From NCBI GenBank assembly GCA_014843695.1, contig CM026387.1, positions 73,505,749 through 73,569,748 of the forward strand: 64,000 nucleotides of DNA, in the 5' to 3' direction. Each line of letters begins with the position of its first letter. The stretch's first letter is position 1. The notes beneath the pieces are model-generated. The model made no database searches. It was not told the DNA's origin and saw only the letters and a program-made list of their open reading frames with translations. The stretch is from Archivesica marissinica (Eukaryota > Mollusca > Bivalvia > Venerida > Vesicomyidae). The position numbers and the translations under genes are program-made. Positions 36,701 through 46,943 of this stretch are shown one piece after another.

Positions 36701-39700
36701 ATCATGTAGTGTTATATTCCAGTTAGATGACGTGTTGTCTGTGCATATCATGTAGTGTTATATTCCAGTTAGATGACGTGTTGACTGTGCATATCATGTA
36801 GTGTTATATTCCAGTTAGATGACGTGTTGACTGTGCATATCATGTAGTGTTATATTCCAGTTAGATGACGTGTTGACTGTGCATATCATGTAGTGTTATA
36901 TTCCAGTTAGATGACGTGTTGACTGTGCATATCATGTAGTGTTATATTCCAGTTAGATGACGTGTTGTCTGTGCATATCATGTAGTGTTATATTCCAGTT
37001 AGATGACGTGTTGTCTGTGCATATCATGTAGTGTTATATTCCAGTTAGATGACGTGTTGTCTGTGCATATCATGTAGTGTTATATTCCAGTTAGATGACG
37101 TGTTGTCTGTGCATATCATGTAGTGTTATATTCCAGTTAGATGACGTGTTGTCTGTGCATATCATGTAGTGTTATATTCCAGTTAGATGACGTGTTGTCT
37201 GTGCATATCATGTAGTGTTATATTCCAGTTAGATGACGTGTTGACTGTGCATATCATGTAGTGTTATATTCCAGTTAGATGACGTGTTGTCTGTGCATAT
37301 CATGTAGTGTTATATTCCAGTTAGATGACGTGTTGTCTGTGCATATCATGTAGTGTTATTTTCCAGTTAGATGACGTGTTGACTGTGCATATCATGTAGT
37401 GTTATATTCCAGTTAGATGACGTGTTGTCTGTGCATATCATGTAGTGTTATATTCCAGTTAGATGACGTGTTGTCTGTGCATATCATGTAATGTTATATT
37501 CCAGTTAGATGACGTGTTGTCTGTGCATATCATGTAGTGTTATATTCCAGTTAGATGACGTGTTGACTGTGCATATCATGTAGTGTTATATTCCAGTTAG
37601 ATGACGTGTTGTCTGTGCATATCATGTAGTGTTATATTCCAGTTAGATGACGTGTTGACTGTGCATATCATTAGTGTTATATTCCAGTTAGATGACGTGT
37701 TGTCTGTGCATATCATGTAGTGTTATATTCCAGTTAGATGACGTGTTGACTGTGCATATCATGTAGTGTTATATTCCAGTTAGATGACGTGTTGTCTGTG
37801 CATATCATGTAGTGTTATATTCCAGTTAGATGACGTGTTGTCTGTGCATATCATGTAGTGTTATATTCCAGTTAGATGACGTGTTGTCTGTGCATATCAT
37901 GTAGTGTTATATTCCAGTTAGATGACGTGTTGTCTGTGCATATCATGTAGTGTTATATTCCAGTTAGATGACGTGTTGTCTGTGCATATCATGTAGTGTT
38001 ATATTCCAGTTAGATGACGTGTTGTCTGTGCATATCATGTTATATTCCAGTTAGATGACGTGTTGACTGTGCATATCATGTAGTGTTATATTCCAGTTAG
38101 ATGACGTGTTGTCTGTGCATATCATGTAGTGTTATATTCCAGTTAGATGACGTGTTGTCTGTGCATATCATGTTATATTCCAGTTAGATGACGTGTTGAC
38201 TGTGCATATCATGTAGTGTTATATTCCAGTTAGATGACGTGTTGTCTGTGCATATCATGTAGTGTTATATTCCAGTTAGATGACGTGTTGTCTGTGCATA
38301 TCATGTAGTGTTATATTCCAGTTAGATGACGTGTTGACTGTGCATATCATGTAGTGTTATATTCCAGTTAGATGACGTGTTGACTGCATATCATGTTATA
38401 TTCCAGTTAGATGACGTGTTGACTGTGCATATCATGTAGTGTTATATTCCAGTTAGATGACGTGTTGTCTGTGCATATCATGTAGTGTTATATTCCAGTT
38501 AGATGACGTGTTGTCTGTGCATATCATGTAGTGTTATATTCCAGTTAGATGACGTGTTGTCTGTGCATATCATGTAGTGTTATATTCCAGTTATATGACG
38601 TGTTGTCTGTGCATATCATGTAGTGTTATATTCCAGTTAGATGACGTGTTGTCTGTGCATATCATGTAGTGTTATATTCCAGTTAGATGACGTGTTGACT
38701 GCATATCATGTTATATTCCAGTTAGATGACGTGTTGACTGTGCATATCATGTAGTGTTATATTCCAGTTAGATGACGTGTTGTCTGTGCATATCATGTAG
38801 TGTTATATTCCAGTTAGATGACGTGTTGTCTGTGCATATCATGTTATATTCCAGTTAGATGACGTGTTGACTGTGCATATCATGTAGTGTTATATTCCAG
38901 GTAGATGACGTGTTGTCTGTGCATATCATGTAGTGTTATATTCCAGTTAGATGACGTGTTGTCTGTGCATATCATGTAGTGTTATATTCCAGTTAGATGA
39001 CGTGTTGACTGTGCATATCATGTAGTGTTATATTCCAGTTAGATGACGTGTTGACTGCATATCATGTTATATTCCAGTTAGATGACGTGTTGACTGTGCA
39101 TATCATGTAGTGTTATATTCCAGTTAGATGACGTGTTGTCTGTGCATATCATGTAGTGTTATATTCCAGTTAGATGATGTGTTGTCTGTGCATATCATGT
39201 AGTGTTATATTCCAGTTAGATGACGTGTTGACTGCATATCATGTTATATTCCAGTTAGATGACGTGTTGACTGTGCATATCATGTAGTGTTATATTCCAG
39301 TTAGATGACGTGTTGTCTGTGCATATCATGTAGTGTTATATTCCAGTTAGATGACGTGTTGTCTGTGCATATCATGTAGTGTTATATTCCAGTTAGATGA
39401 CGTGTTGACTGTGCATATCATGTAGTGTTATATTCCAGTTAGATGACGTGTTGTCTGTGCATATCATGTAGTGTTATATTCCAGTTAGATGACGTGTTGT
39501 CTGTGCATATCATGTAGTGTTATATTTCAGTTTGATGACGTGTTGACTGCATATCATGTCATATTCCAGTTAGATGACGTGTTGACTGTGCATATCATGT
39601 AGTGTTATATTCCAGTTAGATGACGTGTTGTCTGTGCATATCATGTAGTGTTATATTCCAGTTAGATGATGTGTTGTCTGTGCATATCATGTAGTGTTAT

Positions 39701-42700
39701 ATTCCAGTTAGATGACGTGTTGACTGCATATCATGATATATTCCAGTTAGATGACGTGTTGACTGTGCATATCATGTAGTGTTATATTCCAGTTAGATGA
39801 TGTGTTGTCTGTGCATATCATGTAGTGTTATATTCCAGTTAGATGACGTGTTGTCTGTGCATATCATGTAGTGTTATATTCCAGTTAGATGACGTGTTGA
39901 CTGTGCATATCATGTAGTGTTATATTCCAGTTAGATGACGTGTTGTCTGTGCATATCATGTAGTGTTATATTCCAGTTAGATGACGTGTTGTCTGTGCAT
40001 ATCATGTAGTGTTATATTCCAGTTTGATGACGTGTTGACTGCATATCATGTCATATTCCAGTTAGATGACGTGTTGTCTGTGCATATCATGTAGTGTTAT
40101 ATTCCAGTTTGATGACGTGTTGACTGCATATCATGTCATATTCCAGTTAGATGACGTGTTGTCTGTGCATATCATGTAGTGTTATATTCCAGTTTGATGA
40201 CGTGTTGACTGTGCATATCATGTAGTGTTATATTCCAGTTAGATGACGTGTTGTCTGTGCATATCATGTAGTGTTATATTCCAGTTAGATGACGTGTTGT
40301 CTGTGCATATCATGTAGTGTTATATTCCAGTTTGATGACGTGTTGTCTGTGCATATCATGTAGTGTTATATTCCAGTTAGATGACGTGTTGCCTGTGCAT
40401 ATCATGTTATATTCCAGTTAGATGACGTGTTGTCTGTGCATATCATGTAGTGTTATATTCCAGTTAGATGACGTGTTGACTGTGCATATCATGTAGTGTT
40501 ATATTCCAGTTAGATGACGTGTTGACTGCATATCATGTTATATTCCAGTTAGATGACGTGTTGACTGTGCATATCATGTAGTGTTATATTCCAGTTAGAT
40601 GACGTGTTGTCTGTGCATATCATGTAGTGTTATATTCCAGTTAGATGACGTGTTGACTGTGCATATCATGTAGTGTTATATTCCAGTTAGATGACGTGTT
40701 GACTGTGCATATCATGTTATATTCCAGTTAGATGATGTGTTGACTGTGCATATCATGTAGTGTTATATTCCAGTTAGATGACGTGTTGACTGTGCATATC
40801 ATGTAGTGTTATATTCCAGTTAGATGACATGTTGTCTGTGCATATCATGTAGTGTTATATTCCAGTTAGATGACGTGTTGACTGTGCATATCATGTAGTG
40901 TTATAGTCCAGTTAGATGACGTGTTGTCTGTGCATATCATGTAGTGTTATATTCCAGTTAGATGACGTGTTGTCTGTGCATATCATGTAGTGTTATATTC
41001 CAGTTAGATGACGTGTTGTCTGTGCATATCATGTAGTGTTATATTCCAGTTAGATGACGTGTTGACTGTGCATATCATGTAGTGTTATATTCCAGTTAGA
41101 TGACGTGTTGACTGCACATGTTATATTCCAGTTAGATGACGTGTTGACTGTGCATATCATGTAGTGTTATATTCCAGTTAGATGACGTGTTGTCTGTGCA
41201 TATCATGTAGTGTTATATTCCAATTAGATGACGTGTTGACTGCATATCATGTTATATTCCAGTTAGATGACGTGTTGACTGTGCATATCATGTAGTGTTA
41301 TATTCCAGTTAGATGACATGTTGATTGTACATATCATGTAGTGTTATATTCCAGTTAGATGGCGTGTTGTCTGTGCATATCATGTAATGTTATATTCCAG
41401 TTAGATGATGTGTTGACTGCATATCATGTCATATTCCAGTTTGATGACGTGTTGTCTGTGCATATCATGTAGTGTTATATTCCAGTTTGATGACGTTTTG
41501 ACTGTGCATATCATGTAGTGTTATATTCCAGTTAGATGATGTGTTGACTGCATATCATGTCATATTCCAGTTAGATGACGTGTTGTCTGTGCATATCATG
41601 TAGTGTTATATTCCAGTTTGATGACGTTTTGACTGTGCATATCATGTAGTGTTATATTCCAGTTAGATGACGTGTTGACTGTGCATATCATGTCATATTC
41701 CAGTTAGATGACGTGTTGACTGTGCATATCATGTCATATTCCAGTTTGATGACGTGTTGTCTGTGCATATCATGTAGTGTTATATTCCAGTTAGATGGCG
41801 TGTTGTCTGTGCATATCATGTAATGTTATATTCCAGTTAGATGACGTGTTGACTGTGCATATCATGTAGTGTTATATTCCAGTTAGATGACGTTTTGACT
41901 GTGCATATCATGTAGTGTTATATTCCAGTTAGATGACGTGTTGTCTGTGCATATCATGTAGTGTCATATTCCAGTTAGATGACGTTTTGACTGTGCATAT
42001 CATGTAGTGTTATATTCCAGTTAGATGACGTGTTGACTGTGCATATCATGTAGTGTTATATTCCAGTTAGATGACGTGTTGTCTGTGCATATCATGTAGT
42101 GTTATATTCCAGTTAGATGACGTGTTGTCTGTGCATATCATGTAGTGTTATATTCCAGTTAGATGACGTGTTGACTGTGCATATCATGTAGTGTTATATT
42201 CCAGTTAGATGACGTGTTGACTGTGCATATCATGTCATATTCCAGTTTGATGACGTTTTGATGCTGTAATTGTGCCCTTTGAAAATGGTTTTAAAAAATA
42301 CATTGTTTGTCAAGACTAGTACGGCTAAGCTTCTGGTTTGATTTCAAAAAAATACTTTGTTCAAATAATACATCGTAGTTGAATTATACATAGCATCGTC
42401 GTGTTCACCTTGATTTCGATTTCATGGAGTTTGGGTCCTTTTTATACTTTTTATACAAAAGCAATTTGTGGGTAGAGTCCTTCGCCGAATCCCTTTGGTA
42501 GATTCCGACAAAACTTAGATGGAATTACTATTATGGAGGGAATTACCTAGCTCTAGGTATGGAGTGCATGACAATTACCTAGCTCTAGGTATGGAGTGCA
42601 TGACAATTACCTAGCTCTAGGTATGGAGTGCATGACAATTACCTAGCTCTAGGTGCATGGAGTGCATGACAATTACCTAGCTCTAGGTATGGAGTGCATG

Positions 42701-44533
42701 ACAATTACCTAGCTCTAGGTATGGAGTGCATGACAATTACCTAGCTCTAGGTATGGAGTGCATGACAATTACCTAGCTCTAGGTATGGAGTGCATGACAA
42801 TTACCTAGCTCTAGGTATGGAGTGCATGACAATTACCTAGCTCTAGGCATGGAGTGCATGACAATTACCTAGCTCTAGGTATGGAGTGCATGACAATTAC
42901 CTAGCTCTAGGTATGGAGTGCATGACAATTACCTAGCTCTAGGTATGGAGTGCATGACAATTACCTAGCTCTAGGTATGGAGTGCATGACAATTACCTAG
43001 CTCTAGGCATGGAGTGCATGACAATTACCTAGCTCTAGGTATGGAGTGCATAACAATTACCTAGCTCTAGGTATGGAGTGCATTGACAATTACCTAGCTC
43101 TAGGTATGGAGTGCATGACAATTACCTAGCTCTAGGTATGGAGTGCATGACAATTACCTAGCTCTAGGTATGGAGTGCATGACAATTACCTAGCTCTAGG
43201 TATGGAGTGCATGACAATTACCTAGCTCTAGGTATGGAGTGCATGACAATTACCTAGCTCTAGGTGCATGGAGTGCATGACAATTACCTAGCTCTAGGTA
43301 TGGAGTGCATGACAATTACCTAGCTCTAGGTATGGAGTGCATGACAATTACCTAGCTCTAGGTATGGAGTGCATGACAATTACCTAGCTCTAGGTATGGA
43401 GTGCATGACAATTACCTAGCTCTAGGTATGGAGTGCATGACAATTACCTAGCTCTAGGTGCATGGAGTGCATGACAATTACCTAGCTCTAGGTGCATGGA
43501 GTGCATGACAATTACCTAGCTCTAGGTATGGAGTGCATGACAATTACCTAGCTCTAGGTATGGAGTGCATGACAATTACCTAGCTCTAGGTATGGAGTGC
43601 ATGACAATTACCTAGCTCTAGGCATGGAGTGCATGACAATTACCTAGCTCTAGGTATGGAGTGCATGACAATTACCTAGCTCTAGGCATGGAGTGCATGA
43701 CAATTACCTAGCTCTAGGTATGGAGTGCATGACAATTACCTAGCTCTAGGCATGGAGTGCATGACAATTACCTAACTCTAGGTATGGAGTGCATGACAAT
43801 TACCTAGCTCTAGGTATGGAGTGCATGACAATTACCTAGCTCTAGGTATGGAGTGCATGACAATTACCTAGCTCTAGGTATGGAGTGCATGACAATTACC
43901 TAGCTCTAGGTGCATGGAGTGCATGACAATTACCTAGCTCTAGGTATGGAGTGCATGACAATTACCTAGCTCTAGGTATGGAGTGCATGACAATTACCTA
44001 GCTCTAGGTATGGAGTGCATGACAATTACCTAGCTCTAGGTATGGAGTGCATGACAATTAAAGTGACTTCCTACTGATAGTTTATACAAATTTATATTAG
44101 CTCGATTGCGAAACAAGTTCTTATAACTTATATAAATCCCTCTCGAGACCTCATTCCTGATGGAATCCATCGCCACGAGGGAGAGAGAAGAGGCAACGTG
44201 GAATTTAAATGCCTTGCCTAAGGACACAATCGTTACGAACTCCAGGCCTTTCGCACCTGAAGTGAACGCACTACCACAGCGCTATCACGACTTCCTACTG
44301 ATAATCAAGGATGGTGACGAATGTGTGGATAACGATGAATTACTTTGGCACTGGTGGATTTGGCCGTTTCTGACTGCTTCTTATTTTAATTACTTGGGAC
44401 AGATTTTAATTAGATATAATGACAATGATTTTGTAGGAGGATGGATTATTAAATTTTATTGGTCTCTATTTTTTAGAAAAACCTGCGATGCAAACCTACA
44501 TTCCGAGAAGCTGGTGTGAGAAATTACAGAGAG
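24687..44533 (+). CDS. DGKZ/DGKI: Partial spliced gene: type IV diacylglycerol kinase (zeta/iota class), four internal exons
   Basis: DGKs phosphorylate diacylglycerol to phosphatidic acid, ending DAG signalling at membranes and in the nucleus. The exons 24687-24792, 29810-29893, 30827-30901 and 44477-44533 have AG/GT borders and join in one frame (about 107 residues). The product contains RQIASSVDW, EHIWLDTNASGDFCY, CKIVAHMGC and RCKPTFREAG, which align in order with the stretch of human DGK zeta/iota ending just after the first C1 domain (compared from memory). All C1 zinc ligands are present. Both gene ends lie outside what I can identify: exon 1 begins with the last base of a split codon, so an upstream exon must exist, and exon 4 ends in phase 0 with no recognisable second C1 exon in the remaining 19.5 kb. 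Zeta and iota probably arose by vertebrate duplication, so a single invertebrate gene is expected. No promoter was seen. Confidence 0.88.
24890..25683. repeat. Tandem array, 31-bp unit with 186-bp higher-order period (DGK intron 1)
   Basis: The unit contains TAGCCCTTAAGCCCATTCTG and TATGAATATTT. The variant CAATCTGTATGGAT recurs at 25281 and 25467, a 186-bp (six-unit) block repeat. It begins about 100 bp after the exon 1 donor. Confidence 0.94.
25732..25945 (+). mobile_element. MITE-B, TTAA-flanked
   Basis: TTAA-CCCGCCAATTAAATTGG and GGTAGGTCAAGGG-TTAA at the ends. Hairpin 2 is well preserved: AACAGCATAGAGCCAGATCA with TGATCTGACTCTATGCTGTT. Confidence 0.85.
25997..27012. repeat. Tandem array, 43-46-bp unit (DGK intron 1)
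   Basis: Units contain GTTGAGGACTTGAACTAGAG and CTGCCTCAGTTCTCCCTC. About 23 units in two length classes, GATGCTGCC and GGCTGCCTTCC. Confidence 0.95.
27075..27300 (+). mobile_element. SINE3 copy
   Basis: TCCACATTGCCTCATCTCTC, GGTGATGGATTTCATGATG and CTCGAGAGCGATTAATCTAA, then CGAGCTTAAATAAATATATT, give the body and 3' end. The head is degraded, with an inserted AT run near 27103. Confidence 0.75.
27396..27695. repeat. Tandem array, 17/34-bp composite unit
   Basis: Alternating TTTTTGTATCAAGGTGCAT and AATTAAGGTGCATAA segments. Two blocks of about 66 bp are repeated several times. Confidence 0.92.
28120..28951 (+). mobile_element. MITE-D copy 3, diverged, interrupted by SINE2
   Basis: The left part (28120-28304: TTTGAGTCAAGAAGAAAATG, CACTAATGGCACCCACCACC) and right part (28705-28951: GGTGGTGAATGTTGCACTG, ACGGTGTCTGG) match MITE-D copies 1 and 2 in order. 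The 400 bp between are a short unknown stretch plus SINE2. Confidence 0.75.
28425..28704 (-). mobile_element. SINE2, near full length, nested in MITE-D
   Basis: CTCTGTGTGTTTTTACG at the 3' end, TCGTCGCTACCGGTTGCCC, GGGGAATCGAACCTGCGATC (reversed B-box region) and CCAGCGTGTTACCACTGG at the head. The best-preserved SINE2 head in the window. Confidence 0.9.
28993..29237 (+). mobile_element. MITE-A, TTAA-flanked
   Basis: TTAA-CCCTTTCAACACCA at the left and GGTGTTGAATGGG-TTAA at the right. Hairpin AGATCCAGATGAGCCGGCTC with GAGCCGTCTCATCGGGATCT. Confidence 0.9.
29234..29481 (+). mobile_element. MITE-B abutting MITE-A, sharing one TTAA
   Basis: Starts at the TTAA that ends MITE-A and finishes GGCAGGTTATGGG-TTAA. 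Both internal hairpins are intact: ACAACATAGACCCAGATCAG with TGATCAGGATCTATGTTGTT, and AACAGCATAGAGCTTGATGA with ATCTGGCTCTATGCTGTT. Confidence 0.9.
29810..29893 (+). CDS. DGKZ/DGKI: DGK zeta/iota-like exon 2 of window: first half of C1 domain
   Basis: The acceptor is TTTTCGCAG, and the exon is 28 codons long in phase 0. It reads EFSVNSEHIWLDTNASGDFC then YAMEQDCI. The His at 29831-29833, Cys at 29867-29869 and Cys at 29888-29890 are the first zinc ligands of the DGK-type C1 domain, with the H-x11-C-x6-C spacing of the zeta/iota class rather than the classical C-x2-C. The donor GTGCGT at 29894 is weak, but it is the only nearby donor that keeps frame with exon 3. Confidence 0.9.
30084..30214. 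repeat. Two tandem copies of a ~65-bp segment (DGK intron 2)
   Basis: TTTGGAAAGTATAGATAGAG and GCCCTGTTAGATCGAAGTTT occur twice in a row. Confidence 0.88.
30265..30521 (+). mobile_element. SINE4 copy (DGK intron 2)
   Basis: The head GGGCCTCTACGGTTGGGTTG leads through TTCAAATCACTTACCCCTTA and GGGTCTTCCTCCGTCAATAA to TGATCTAAGC and an A-rich CCCTAAAGCAAACAAAC tail. The order matches the copies at 46.4 and 53.0 kb. Confidence 0.85.
30625..30822 (+). repeat. 28-bp tandem array running into the exon 3 splice acceptor
   Basis: Seven units of TGATTGTGAATGTATATGTA plus TTTTCTTG. The last partial unit reads TTTTCTTGTGATTACAG and is the acceptor of exon 3 (AG at 30825-30826). Confidence 0.94.
30827..30901 (+). 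CDS. DGKZ/DGKI: DGK zeta/iota-like exon 3 of window: second half of C1 domain
   Basis: Twenty-five codons, phase 0 at both ends, with a strong donor GTAAGT at 30902. It encodes KTGPRKKCMGCKIVAHMGC followed by IPILEV: the C-x2-C, the His four residues later and the H-x2-C that complete the zinc ligands. The acceptor is CAGAAG, a tandem NAGNAG-type site, so the first Lys could be optional. The polypyrimidine stretch before it is the last, partial unit of a 28-bp tandem array. The loop between the C-x6-C pair and the C-x2-C is about four residues shorter than I recall for human zeta and iota. Confidence 0.9.
31290..31417 (+). mobile_element. MITE-B right half
   Basis: Hairpin 2 (AACAGCATAGAGCCTGATCA with GGCTCTGTGCTGTTTGC) and the end GATTGGCAGG...GAG-TTAA. 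Hairpin 1 is missing. Confidence 0.75.
31525..31848. mobile_element. SINE-like fragments
   Basis: 31525-31722 contains GGATAAAACCGGAGTACCCA and a reversed tRNA-like head (AGCGAGTGCGCTAATCACTG); 31768-31848 is a plus-strand SINE tail (GGCGCGATATAGCCTGAACT, GTGCTGATGCGCCGTTAAAC) related to the SINE1 tail, ending in CACT repeats. Confidence 0.6.
31932..32166 (-). mobile_element. SINE3, near full length, reverse orientation
   Basis: From AGTTTATACAAATTTAATTT through CTCTCGAGACCTCATTCCTG and ATGGAATCCATCGCCATGAA to the reversed B box GTGGGGCTCGAAC and head CGCGCTATCACGACTTCC. The reference SINE3 copy. Confidence 0.9.
32473..42260 (+). repeat. Large satellite array, 46-bp unit (DGK intron 3)
   Basis: Roughly 190-200 visible units containing GTGCATATCATGTAGTGTTA and TATTCCAGTTAGATGACGTG. 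Units differ mainly at one base (TTGTCTG or TTGACTG) and by recurring short deletions (CTGCATATCATGTTATATT lacking TG and TAGTG). Each unit holds a TGACGTG motif. Array length is uncertain because of the gap. All open frames here are repeat artefacts. Confidence 0.97.
34738..35737. other. Assembly gap (1000 N) inside the 46-bp satellite
   Basis: Exactly 1000 N with the same 46-bp satellite on both sides, so the array length is unknown and probably underestimated. Confidence 0.97.
42261..42540. other. Unique spacer between two intronic arrays
   Basis: No exon recognised. About 280 bp of ordinary intronic sequence. Confidence 0.5.
42541..44060. repeat. Tandem array, 32-bp palindrome-bearing unit (DGK intron 3)
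   Basis: About 47 highly uniform units containing ACAATTACCTAGCTCTAGGT and ATGGAGTGCATG. ACCTAG-CT-CTAGGT is an inverted repeat in every unit. Rare GTGCATGG and GGCATGG variants are dispersed. The array ends 19 bp before a SINE3. Confidence 0.96.
44079..44296 (-). mobile_element. SINE3, reverse orientation (DGK intron 3)
   Basis: AGTTTATACAAATTTATATT, CTCTCGAGACCTCATTCCTG, GGCAACGTGGAATTTAAATG and head GCGCTATCACGACTTCC. It ends about 180 bp before exon 4. Confidence 0.88.
44477..44533 (+). CDS. DGKZ/DGKI: DGK zeta/iota-like exon 4 of window: end of first C1 domain
   Basis: The acceptor is TTTTTTAG, the exon 19 codons, the donor GTTTGT at 44534. It encodes KNLRCKPTFREAGVRNYRE. Joined to the LEV ending exon 3, this aligns without gaps to LEKINFRCKPTFREGGSR of the human proteins (from memory) and supplies the last C1 cysteine. 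The match and the phase show exon 4 follows exon 3 directly even though 13.6 kb of satellite separates them. The next expected exon (linker and second C1 domain) was not recognised up to the window end. Confidence 0.88.
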
Positions 44534-44953
44534 GTTTGTAAATGAAAATAGTCCAATTGTGTTGTTTATTTCAGAGCAGAATAAGATTAACGGGACAACT
44601 TGTGGAAAATGCTTCCATATATGGGAGCATGCCGATTTTGTATTTTCCGGGTATCTGTGGGTGTATGTGAGTGTAGGGTCCTGTGCATACGGCATACCTA
44701 GTGTACAGATTTCTTCACTCTTGTATGCTCTGATATATGGGCTAGTACAGAATTTTGACACAATCTTCAGGGCTTCTAATATCGCCGGGCTCGCGGTCGA
44801 GGACGGCATTTTAAACTGGAGGACCGGTTGTACAACTAAAGTCATGAAAAATATGTCCAGAAAATTGTTGAAAAAGCCAAGAAATCCGTCAAATACATTT
44901 TTCTAGCAAACCTAAATTGGTAAATATAATCTCTGATAAGATGTATAAATGTT
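44534..44953. other. Intron after exon 4; open on both strands but unrecognised
   Basis: A 115-codon plus frame (44559-44906) and a 129-codon minus frame (44456-44845) overlap. Neither resembles the DGK linker or another family I know, and the apparent acceptor at 44574 would leave a 40-bp intron. Treated as chance. Confidence 0.45.
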
Positions 44954-45194
44954 CACACCTGTTTCCGGTCTAAGATTGATATGCGACCTGCTTGACTGAT
45001 CCACACCTGTTTCCGGTCTAAGATTGATATGCGACCTGCTTGACTGATCCACACCTGTTTCCGGTCTAAGATTGATATGCGACCTGCTTGACTGATCCAC
45101 ACCTGTTTCCGGTCTAAGATTGATATGCGACCTGCTTGACTGATCCACACCTGTTTCCGGTCTAAGATTGATATGCGACCTGCTTGACTGATCC
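44954..45194. repeat. Tandem array, 48-bp unit, five copies
   Basis: Five identical units containing CACACCTGTTTCCGGTCTAA and GATATGCGACCTGCTTGACT, followed by a poly-C run. Confidence 0.96.
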
Positions 45195-46347
45195 ATGTTA
45201 ATTGCCCCCCCCCCCCCCTATTGTCCGATAATCCCAAATCCATACATTACCCATCTGAGACAGATGTTTTGCCCGAGGCACTAAATTGTCAATAAGATTA
45301 TAGTCTATAAGGGAAATAACCGCTGTTGTGTTTTGTTTCTAAAAAAATGATTTTGCTACACAGTGCGGACTTGTGTGTGTACTATATGAGTTTATGCCAT
45401 AGGCAGCCGATTGCATAGATACGCCCATGCAACTCTGACATATATACGTGTACGCAGTCAACCCGTACACTAATCAACTTGACCCATGACCTTGTCTTAC
45501 GCCGTAGTACCCATGGCCGTTGTACTCAGCGATTTTCGATTTTAATGAATGACCCACACTTCACTTTTCAAATATCAACACACTTTACAATGAAAGCCTT
45601 GTTTTAAAAATGCTAAAAAACACTGATTGTACTATAAAAATATGTACAATTGATGTACACAAATATTAGAATGACATGGGCGAGGGGGGGGGGGGGTCCT
45701 GACTGTCGATTTTGGCTTCGAACATTTTAGAAGCCCTGACAATTTTAATAATTTTTTTTTTCAAGTACTTGATTACTACAGCAATATACACTGCATGTTT
45801 GGCTTGAATATATACACATTGTGCATTTTAATTGTATACTATAAGATTTGTATCCATACCATATCCTAGATATTAAAATTTGTAATTAACAGTGATGTTT
45901 AGACCTGTGTTTACGAGGTCATCAATTTTGTTTGCTTGTTATAACATGGTTTTGAAATTTCCCGTGGGAATGAATCCTTTCCTAAGCATAAATAGTTGTG
46001 CAATTATCTCTTGTGAACATATTACGCTTGGATCAGTGTTTATGACTTTATCATATTTGTTCTGTTGTTTTTGCTTAGAATTTGGAAAAGTTTGAATGGA
46101 TTTAATCTTGTTAGCAGAACCACCATAGTCGCCGAATTATACAATAATTAATCCTATGTCAGAAGTTGTACCCAGTGTTGCGAGATAGTTTCGAAGATAC
46201 CTAATTTTTGTACTAGATTCATATATCCTTGATTTGTGCTTTTTGCATGCATTCTTGCATTAAGGGGGGGGGTGTAGCCGAGATACACGCATGTCAGCAC
46301 AATATGTAGTATGGCTGTGATTTGCATTTGAAATTTAATCACAATGC
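45195..46347. other. Unique-looking sequence
   Basis: No exon or known repeat recognised; homopolymer runs at 45209 and 45688. Confidence 0.5.
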
Positions 46348-46766
46348 TAAAAACTTGATTTCAAATCACTTTCCCATCACCGCTGTACGTTCGCATCCCA
46401 CGGGGGATGTCAAATTATTTCATGTGAGGAAGCTATCCAGCTGGCATGCTGTAAGGTCAGTGGTTCAACCCAGATGCCTGCCCGTGCCTGCAATACTACA
46501 CAGAGGGGCACCCAGGGTCTTCCTCCACCAATAATAACTGGAGAGTGGTTGAGATGACCACTCACCCCTACCTGGGGTTTGATCATTTCAGGTCACTGTA
46601 CTATACAGATAGCTTGCAGGAGATTGGTGGTTCTACCCGGGTGCCCGTCGGTGCCTGGAATACTGCTAGGAGGGGCACCCTGGGTCTTCCTCCACCAATA
46701 ATAGCTGGAGAGTCGCTATATGACTAAAGCTGTTGGTGCAACTTTAACTCCAAAAACAAAACAAAA
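46348..46766 (+). mobile_element. Two SINE4 units in tandem
   Basis: GGGTCTTCCTCCACCAATAA plus CTGGAGAG occurs twice (about 46518 and 46683). The second unit ends GCTATATGACTAAAGCTG and AACTCCAAAAACAAAACAAA; the first lacks that tail, so the copies joined before it. Confidence 0.82.
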
Positions 46767-46943
46767 CGTGGCTGAAGGTCATTTCTTGCTTCTAAAACTG
46801 GAATATCTCTGACATTGTCTCCACATAACAGCTGTGGGGCTTTAAATAAAATAATTCCTTGAACGAATTTAAGCTACACCCCTGCATGTTTCTTGAAACT
46901 TTTCATTGATCAGTTTTATGTAGTCTAGAATGTTTCTTTTTGG

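Noticed and set aside
44559..44906. 115-codon frame after exon 4 with a TTTATTTCAG acceptor
   Set aside because: It would need a 40-bp intron; the in-phase frame from the acceptor reaches a stop and does not resemble the DGK linker or second C1 domain.
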